Position numbers and translations under genes: made by a program
Part shown: positions 6,083 through 9,246 of the stretch, piece after piece
How positions within the stretch are numbered: the first letter of the stretch is position 1
How the letters are laid out: the number at the start of each line of letters is the position of its first letter
Assembly: GCA_036278935.1 (NCBI GenBank)
Contig: DASUKA010000147.1
Coordinates: 1 to 9,246, forward strand
Direction of reading: 5' to 3'
Source: DASSNR01 sp036278935
Lineage (GTDB): Bacteria; Gemmatimonadota; Gemmatimonadetes; Gemmatimonadales; Gemmatimonadaceae
Length of the DNA stretch: 9,246 bases
The notes under the pieces: model-generated
Told to the model about the DNA's origin: nothing
The model's database searches: none
Seen by the model: only the letters and a program-made list of their open reading frames with translations

Positions 6083-6712
6083 ATGCCTACGCTCTCGACG
6101 CTGCTGGTCTTCATGGCGGCCGGGCTCGCGCTCAACCTCACACCCGGCCCGGACATGCTCTACGTCATCGCGCGGAGCGCCGGCGGGGGGCGTCGCGCGG
6201 GCATCGTCTCCGCCCTCGGCATCGCCACCGGCACGCTCGTGCACATCACGCTCGTGGCGGCAGGCCTGGCGGGCGTCCTGCGAACCGTTCCGCTGGCGTT
6301 CGATGTCGTGAAGTACACCGGCGCGGCCTATCTCGTCTACCTGGGCGTGCGGGCGTTGATGAGCCGCGAGCACGTAGCGCACGCCGCGTCTCTCCCGCCG
6401 GCGAGTCTCGCCGTGCTGTACCGTCAAGGGATCGTCACCAACGTGCTCAACCCGAAAGTGGCGCTCTTCTTTCTCGCGCTGCTGCCGCAGTTCGTGGATC
6501 CGACCCGTGGACCGATCGCGCCGCAGATCGTGTTGCTCGGCATGCTGTTCAACACGTCGGGTACGCTGGTCAACTGTGCGGTCGCGGCAGGCACAGGCGC
6601 GCTCAGCGGCTGGGCGCGCGAGCGCGCTCGCGGCGTTACCGCGCTCCGGCGCCTGATCGGTCTGGTCTTCATCGGCATCGGGGCGCGGCTGGCCTTCGCC
6701 AGGGCGAGATAG
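6083..6712 (+). CDS. LysE/RhtB-family amino-acid (or small metabolite) exporter
   Basis: This encodes 209 residues, the usual length of RhtB-type permeases. Family signatures are NLTPGPDMLYVIARSAGGGR (18-37), SALGIATGTLVHI (43-55), KYTGAAYLVYLGVRAL (77-92) and QGIVTNVLNPKVALFFLALL (115-134) followed by PQF. About six hydrophobic segments lie near 3-24, 40-64, 68-92, 118-137, 147-170 and 188-207. Characterised relatives export lysine/arginine or threonine/homoserine/leucine by proton exchange. The amino acid cannot be told from sequence. The ATG at 6083 has only a weak ribosome site. It follows the NTF2-like gene by 91 nt, most of it the 66-nt inverted repeat, so co-transcription is uncertain. 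No LysG-type regulator is adjacent. Confidence 0.93.
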   Translation: MPTLSTLLVFMAAGLALNLTPGPDMLYVIARSAGGGRRAGIVSALGIATGTLVHITLVAAGLAGVLRTVPLAFDVVKYTGAAYLVYLGVRALMSREHVAHAASLPPASLAVLYRQGIVTNVLNPKVALFFLALLPQFVDPTRGPIAPQIVLLGMLFNTSGTLVNCAVAAGTGALSGWARERARGVTALRRLIGLVFIGIGARLAFARAR

Positions 6713-6751
6713 CACAGGCGGCGCGCAGGAGGCGCTGATCAGTCGGGGTGG

Positions 6752-6829
6752 ATTCAACATGCGTCCGGCGATGACGTCGAACCAGCGCCCGCTGCCGCCA
6801 TCCATCGGCCACCATCCTACCCGCGGCAT
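6752..6829 (-). pseudogene. fragment of a second ADOP permease (periplasmic domain)
   Basis: On the minus strand about 26 codons read MPRVGWWPMDGGSGRWFDVI then AGRMLN. These match the intact ADOP permease at about 598-619, GWLPMDGDGGRWSIMVDGRVLK, in order and register. The DNA also matches: both copies share CCAGCGCCCGC and, nearby, TCCATCGG on the plus strand. Nothing recognisable of the permease remains on either side, so it looks like the last trace of a deleted paralogue. No stop codon or frameshift is needed to call it broken, because more than 95 % of the gene is absent. A chance match to this short motif is possible but unlikely. Confidence 0.5.
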
Positions 6830-6880
6830 CCCATCCTTGTGGTAGCTGGACCCGCCGAGCCCGGGGCTTGGAGGGGGAGG

Positions 6881-6964
6881 ATGCCGGCGCCAGATTTCCG
6901 CGAGCACCATCATCCATCGCCGCAGCATCCATCACCGTCACCCCATCCGTCATGCCCACGATGA
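6881..6964 (+). CDS. possible His/Pro-rich leader ORF coupled to the DinB-like gene
   Basis: A purine-rich GGAGGGGGAGG (6870-6880) directly precedes ATG at 6881. The 27-residue frame starts MPAPDFREHHH and continues with two in-frame copies of a HPSP-type pentapeptide (15-bp repeat 6911-6940). Its TGA (6962-6964) overlaps the ATG of the DinB-like gene at 6961 as ATGA. The DinB-like gene has no ribosome site of its own, so coupling offers an explanation for its translation. The Shine-Dalgarno core is rather close to the ATG, and the ORF may be fortuitous. Confidence 0.4.
   Translation: MPAPDFREHHHPSPQHPSPSPHPSCPR
6911..6940 (+). repeat. 15-bp imperfect tandem repeat
   Basis: CATCCATCGCCGCAG is followed at once by CATCCATCACCGTCA. 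A further decayed copy (CCCCATCCGTCATGC) runs to 6955. Fifteen bases is five codons, so the repeat stays in frame in the short upstream ORF. Confidence 0.6.
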
Positions 6965-7494
6965 CCCCCGCGCCGCTGCGCTCCCGTCCCGCCGCGGACG
7001 AGCATCTCCCATACTACGAGCGCTACATCGCCCTGGTCCCGGAGGGCGACGTGCTGGCCACGCTCGAGGAGCAGGTGCGGGAGACGGTGGCGCTCCTCGC
7101 CGGCCTTGACGAACAGGAGGCAGCGTATCGCTATGCGCCGGGCAAATGGAGCGTGAAGGAAGTCGTAGGTCACGTGTCCGACACCGAGCGCGTGTTCGGC
7201 TATCGCGCGCTGTGTGCCGCGCGCGGTGAGGCGGCCGCGCTGCCGAGCATGGAGCAGGACGACTACGTCGCGAACGGCAACTTCGATGCGCGGACGCTCG
7301 GCTCCATCCTCGATGAGTTGACGGCCGTGCGGCAAGGCACGCTCGCGCTCTTCCGCTCCATGGACGACGCGGTGCTTGCGCGGCGCGTGATCGCGAGCGG
7401 CGCCCCGGTCACGGCGCGCGCACTCGCCTGGATGATCGCGGGGCACGAGCGGCATCATCAGCGCGGGTTGCGGGAGCACTACCTCACGCGCTGA
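6961..7494 (+). CDS. DinB-family (DinB_2-like) putative metal-dependent protein
   Basis: This encodes 177 residues with the DinB/YfiT-like four-helix bundle. Features are PGKWSVKEVVGHVSDTERVF (60-79), where His71 is the first metal ligand, the middle segment MEQDDYVANGNFD (97-109), and AWMIAGHERHHQRGLREHYL (156-175), where His162 and His166 complete the His triad. The family includes thiol-dependent transferases and damage-induced proteins; most members, including this subtype, have no known substrate. It is soluble, with no signal peptide. Starts at 6952 and 6961 are both ATG. I prefer 6961 because the upstream leader ORF ends on it as ATGA, but neither has a Shine-Dalgarno. It converges with the next gene over a hairpin at 7502-7539. 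Confidence 0.9.
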   Translation: MTPAPLRSRPAADEHLPYYERYIALVPEGDVLATLEEQVRETVALLAGLDEQEAAYRYAPGKWSVKEVVGHVSDTERVFGYRALCAARGEAAALPSMEQDDYVANGNFDARTLGSILDELTAVRQGTLALFRSMDDAVLARRVIASGAPVTARALAWMIAGHERHHQRGLREHYLTR

Positions 7495-7501
7495 CGCACG
7501 A

Positions 7502-7539
7502 GGCGCGCGACCATCCGGGCGCGGAGAAGTCGTCGCGCC
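7502..7539. terminator. GC-rich hairpin between convergent genes
   Basis: GGCGCGCGAC (7502-7511) pairs with GTCG-T-CGCGCC (7529-7539): ten pairs with one bulged T and a 17-nt loop. It lies 7 nt after the DinB-like stop and 8 nt beyond the stop of the opposing gene, the right place for a bidirectional terminator. There is no T-tract on either strand. Confidence 0.45.
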
Positions 7540-7547
7540 ACCGCGCA

Positions 7548-8120
7548 TCACATGCGCGAGATCGCGAGCCTGGCCAGTTGACCGAGCTCCGCCTGCGTGA
7601 GGATGGGCTTCATGTCGGGCCCCGTGCCGGCGTAGTACGTCGTGAACGAGAGTCCACGGTCTCCCTTCCGCACGTAGAGCGCGGTGAGCGGGCCCCCGGG
7701 TGGCGCGTTGAACGCTTCGTCGCCGATGCCGGGCACATCGGCGTTGAAGAGCGGCATGGGATACGACTTCCCTCCCACCGTAATCTCCTTCTGCGCGCGG
7801 GCGTGCCGGTACTGCTCGGCGGTGCCGATGTTCACCATGAGCACCAGCGTACCGTCCTGCTGCGCGAAGTTGAGATCGCCGCCGGCTCCGGCAGCCGAGC
7901 CGCGCGGAACGAGATGGATGCCGCCGAGCCCGGTGATCTTTGCGACGTCCGCGGGGGTGAGAAGGGCTGCGGCGTCGCGGCTTTCGGCGGCGCGTTGCGG
8001 CATGGAGCGCTGTGCGGCCGCCAACAGCGGAGCGGCTGCCAGCGCAACGCACGCGGCGGAGAGGACGACGACCCCGCGCCGTGCGGCATGTGAGGCCGAA
8101 AACACCACATCGGTACGCAT
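7548..8120 (-). CDS. exported protein of unknown function
   Basis: This encodes 190 residues. A signal peptide is clear: MRTDVVFSASHAARRG, a hydrophobic core at about 17-33, and a probable cut after LAAA at 36. The mature part opens with LLTPADVAKITGL (53-65), then GDLNFAQQDGTLVLMVNIGT (81-100), VPGIGDEAFNAPPGG (129-143), ALYVRKGDRGLSFTTYY (147-163) and LTQAELGQLARLAISRM at the end. The order (a 'TPADVAKITG' start, strands, a GDEAF turn, a C-terminal 'qLarla' helix) resembles small secreted hypothetical proteins seen repeatedly in Gemmatimonadota and related phyla. I know no function for them and see no catalytic or metal motif. There is no lipobox Cys, so it is probably soluble in the periplasm. 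The start has an ideal ribosome site, GGAGG at 8131-8127, 6 nt upstream, and a well-formed promoter at 8145-8173. Confidence 0.88.
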   Translation of the reverse strand: MRTDVVFSASHAARRGVVVLSAACVALAAAPLLAAAQRSMPQRAAESRDAAALLTPADVAKITGLGGIHLVPRGSAAGAGGDLNFAQQDGTLVLMVNIGTAEQYRHARAQKEITVGGKSYPMPLFNADVPGIGDEAFNAPPGGPLTALYVRKGDRGLSFTTYYAGTGPDMKPILTQAELGQLARLAISRM

Positions 8121-8144
8121 GGCGAACCTCCGAGAGAGCGACCG

Positions 8145-8173
8145 AGAATAGCTCCCGGAGCCGTGCCGGGCAA
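8145..8173 (-). promoter_or_regulatory. promoter of the exported-protein gene
   Basis: Read leftwards, TTGCCC (8173-8168), exactly 17 bp, then TATTCT (8150-8145). The bases after the -10 (CGGTCGC) nearly match the CGATCGC after the other two copies of the motif. The expected start is near 8138, with a leader of about 18 nt holding GGAGG and then ATG at 8120: a compact and self-consistent arrangement. Confidence 0.7.
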
Positions 8174-8218
8174 GCACGTCACACGTTGGAGCCGCCCCGC
8201 CAATCCGTGGACCGGACG

Positions 8219-8443
8219 ATGACGACCATCGAAGCGGTATACGAGCGCTACGCGCGGGACGTGTACCGGTTCGCCTTCTGGTTATGCGGCGACCGGTACG
8301 AGGCGGAGGACTTTGCCTCCGAAACGCTCGTCCGCGTCTGGGCCGGCGCGCCGGTCGTCGCCGCGATCATCGGGGCGCTGGGAGTGCTCCCGTGGGCGGG
8401 CTACTTCACGCTGCGCCACCGTCTGCGCGCGACAGGGCCGTGA
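8219..8443 (+). pseudogene. truncated ECF sigma factor joined to a hydrophobic tail
   Basis: This encodes 74 residues. The first 42 (TTIEAVYERYARDVYRFAF, then GDRYEAEDFASETLVRVWAG) are the start of sigma70 region 2 of an ECF sigma factor, the core-polymerase-binding helices 2.1-2.2. A normal ECF factor then continues through regions 2.3-2.4 and 4 to about 170-200 residues. Here, after VRVWAG, the sequence changes abruptly to APVVAAIIGALGVLPWAGYF, one hydrophobic helix, and ends TLRHRLRATGP. The DNA-binding parts are missing. The simplest reading is an internal in-frame deletion joining a sigma gene to the 3' end of a neighbouring membrane-protein gene. If made, it would be a membrane-anchored polymerase-binding peptide. 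The ATG at 8219 lacks a good Shine-Dalgarno. It diverges from the exported-protein gene. Confidence 0.65.
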
Positions 8444-8472
8444 CGATCGCGCGTGTACGGGCTGTCCGGCGA

Positions 8473-8489
8473 CGTGCGGGCGCCGCACG
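8473..8489. terminator. short perfect hairpin between convergent genes
   Basis: CGTGCGG-GCG-CCGCACG is a 7-bp perfect stem with a 3-nt loop in the 61-bp gap between the stop of the truncated sigma gene (8443) and the stop of the esterase gene (8505). Position suggests a bidirectional terminator; neither strand has a T-tract. Confidence 0.45.
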
Positions 8490-8504
8490 CCGCCGCCATC
8501 CCCG

Positions 8505-9246
8505 TCAGTACTTCCACGCCCGTGTGTCCGCTCCTTTCGGCGCGTGCTGCGTGATCGCCGCCGCCATCTCGCGCAGCATCTGCCCCGAGGTCACGTGCTG
8601 CCAGCCGTGCCCCTTCTCGGGACGGCCGTAGTGGAAGACGCCCGGCACGTGCGGGTGCTGCGTCGAGTCGAGAAAGGCCTGGAGCTTCATCACGGCGAGG
8701 TTCAGGTAATAGCTGTCCATGTCGCCCACGTCCACGTGGATCTTGTCCACGAGGTTGGGACCCACCATGCTCCAGTGCTTGGCCAGATAGGCGTGCAGAT
8801 CGTACCCGTGATCGCGCATGTAATTGGCCACGCTCCGGTCGATGTGGCCAGTGCGCTTGTTCCAGAGCGGCTTCGGATAGCCATCCGCGCCCACCGGGCC
8901 GTACACCGCTTCCCATGCCTCGAACTGCTCGCCTGAGCGGCCGTGGGTGCCAAGCACCGCCTCGAGCTGGCTCTCCTGGCGCACGGTGAAGGTGGGCATC
9001 CCGTCCGTGCCGCGCTCCGCCGGAATCTCGGAGGACATCCAGTCGCTGCGCGCAACGACGAAGGCATTCGTATCCGCGTAGACATCGCCGAGCTGGTAGC
9101 GATGCAGGTCGACCGGGTCGGGGTACAGGCTCCACGTGCCGCCGAAGAACTCGGGATGATAGATCTGCAGCGCGAGCGATTCCCACCCACCCGTGGAGCC
9201 GCCGGTGAGCACGCGCGCATACGGCAAGCGGATGATGCGGAAGTGC
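8505..9246 (-). CDS. alpha/beta-hydrolase-fold putative esterase (partial, 5' end outside the window)
   Basis: The visible 246 residues are the C-terminal part of a PF00756-like esterase; the frame is open to the window edge and the true start lies beyond it. The nucleophile elbow is VLTGGSTGGWESLALQIYHP with Ser at visible residue 17 (GxSxG context). WSLYPDPVDLHRYQLGDVYA follows, then a lid-like insertion with EAWEAVYGPVGADGYPKPLW. An acidic candidate lies in HVDVGDMDSYYLN, and the probable catalytic His is in GHGWQHV near the end. Related proteins act on ester or peptide-like substrates and are often exported; substrate and signal peptide cannot be judged here. A TTG at 9227 is not a credible start because it would leave only seven residues before the elbow. 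The stop is TGA, read from 8507 to 8505. Confidence 0.87.
   Translation of the reverse strand, partial: HFRIIRLPYARVLTGGSTGGWESLALQIYHPEFFGGTWSLYPDPVDLHRYQLGDVYADTNAFVVARSDWMSSEIPAERGTDGMPTFTVRQESQLEAVLGTHGRSGEQFEAWEAVYGPVGADGYPKPLWNKRTGHIDRSVANYMRDHGYDLHAYLAKHWSMVGPNLVDKIHVDVGDMDSYYLNLAVMKLQAFLDSTQHPHVPGVFHYGRPEKGHGWQHVTSGQMLREMAAAITQHAPKGADTRAWKY

Noticed and set aside
6038..6928. A 296-codon minus-strand frame opposite the LysE-type gene
   Set aside because: It is a shadow of the exporter with biased charged composition. Only the 26 codons matching ADOP (6752-6829) are meaningful, and these lie outside the exporter gene.

Overview
The window is a GC-rich stretch of a bacterial chromosome. 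Codon use, high GC and especially the pairing of an 'acidobacterial-type' PadR regulator with a long orphan FtsX/MacB-type permease (ADOP family) suggest Gemmatimonadota, or less likely Acidobacteriota. This placement is inferred from gene content and no marker gene is present. It looks like ordinary chromosomal gene space with some decayed fragments. I found no rRNA, tRNA, CRISPR array, prophage or intact insertion sequence.

Layout, left to right: a possible transposase scrap (2-112); a small multi-pass membrane protein (183-749, +); an 8-bp tandem repeat array holding the stop codons of two converging genes; an exported acetamidase/formamidase-family protein (783-1838, -); a padR-ADOP operon read leftwards (5076 to 1976, -), with a perfect palindrome just upstream of padR that is the best operator candidate; about 400 bp without a convincing gene; an NTF2/SnoaL-like protein (5524-5991, +); a 66-nt multi-segment inverted repeat; a LysE/RhtB exporter (6083-6712, +); a fragment of a second ADOP permease (6752-6829, -); a DinB-like metalloprotein gene with an upstream leader ORF (6961-7494, +); an exported protein of unknown function (7548-8120, -); a truncated ECF sigma factor joined to a hydrophobic tail (8219-8443, +); and a partial alpha/beta-hydrolase esterase running off the right edge (8505-9246, -).

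The genes do not form one pathway. The only clear functional unit is padR-ADOP, where the regulator probably controls its own operon. Three leftward regions share a promoter-like motif, CTATTCTCGRTCGC. Two copies have a TTGCCS box exactly 17 bp upstream and sit in front of genes for exported proteins. Two genes (acetamidase and DinB) are preceded by short ORFs whose stop codon overlaps the gene start as ATGA, suggesting translational coupling. The points most worth following are the shared promoter motif, the long hairpin before lysE, the sigma-membrane chimera and the ADOP fragment. I see no clear multi-gene defence or other new system.
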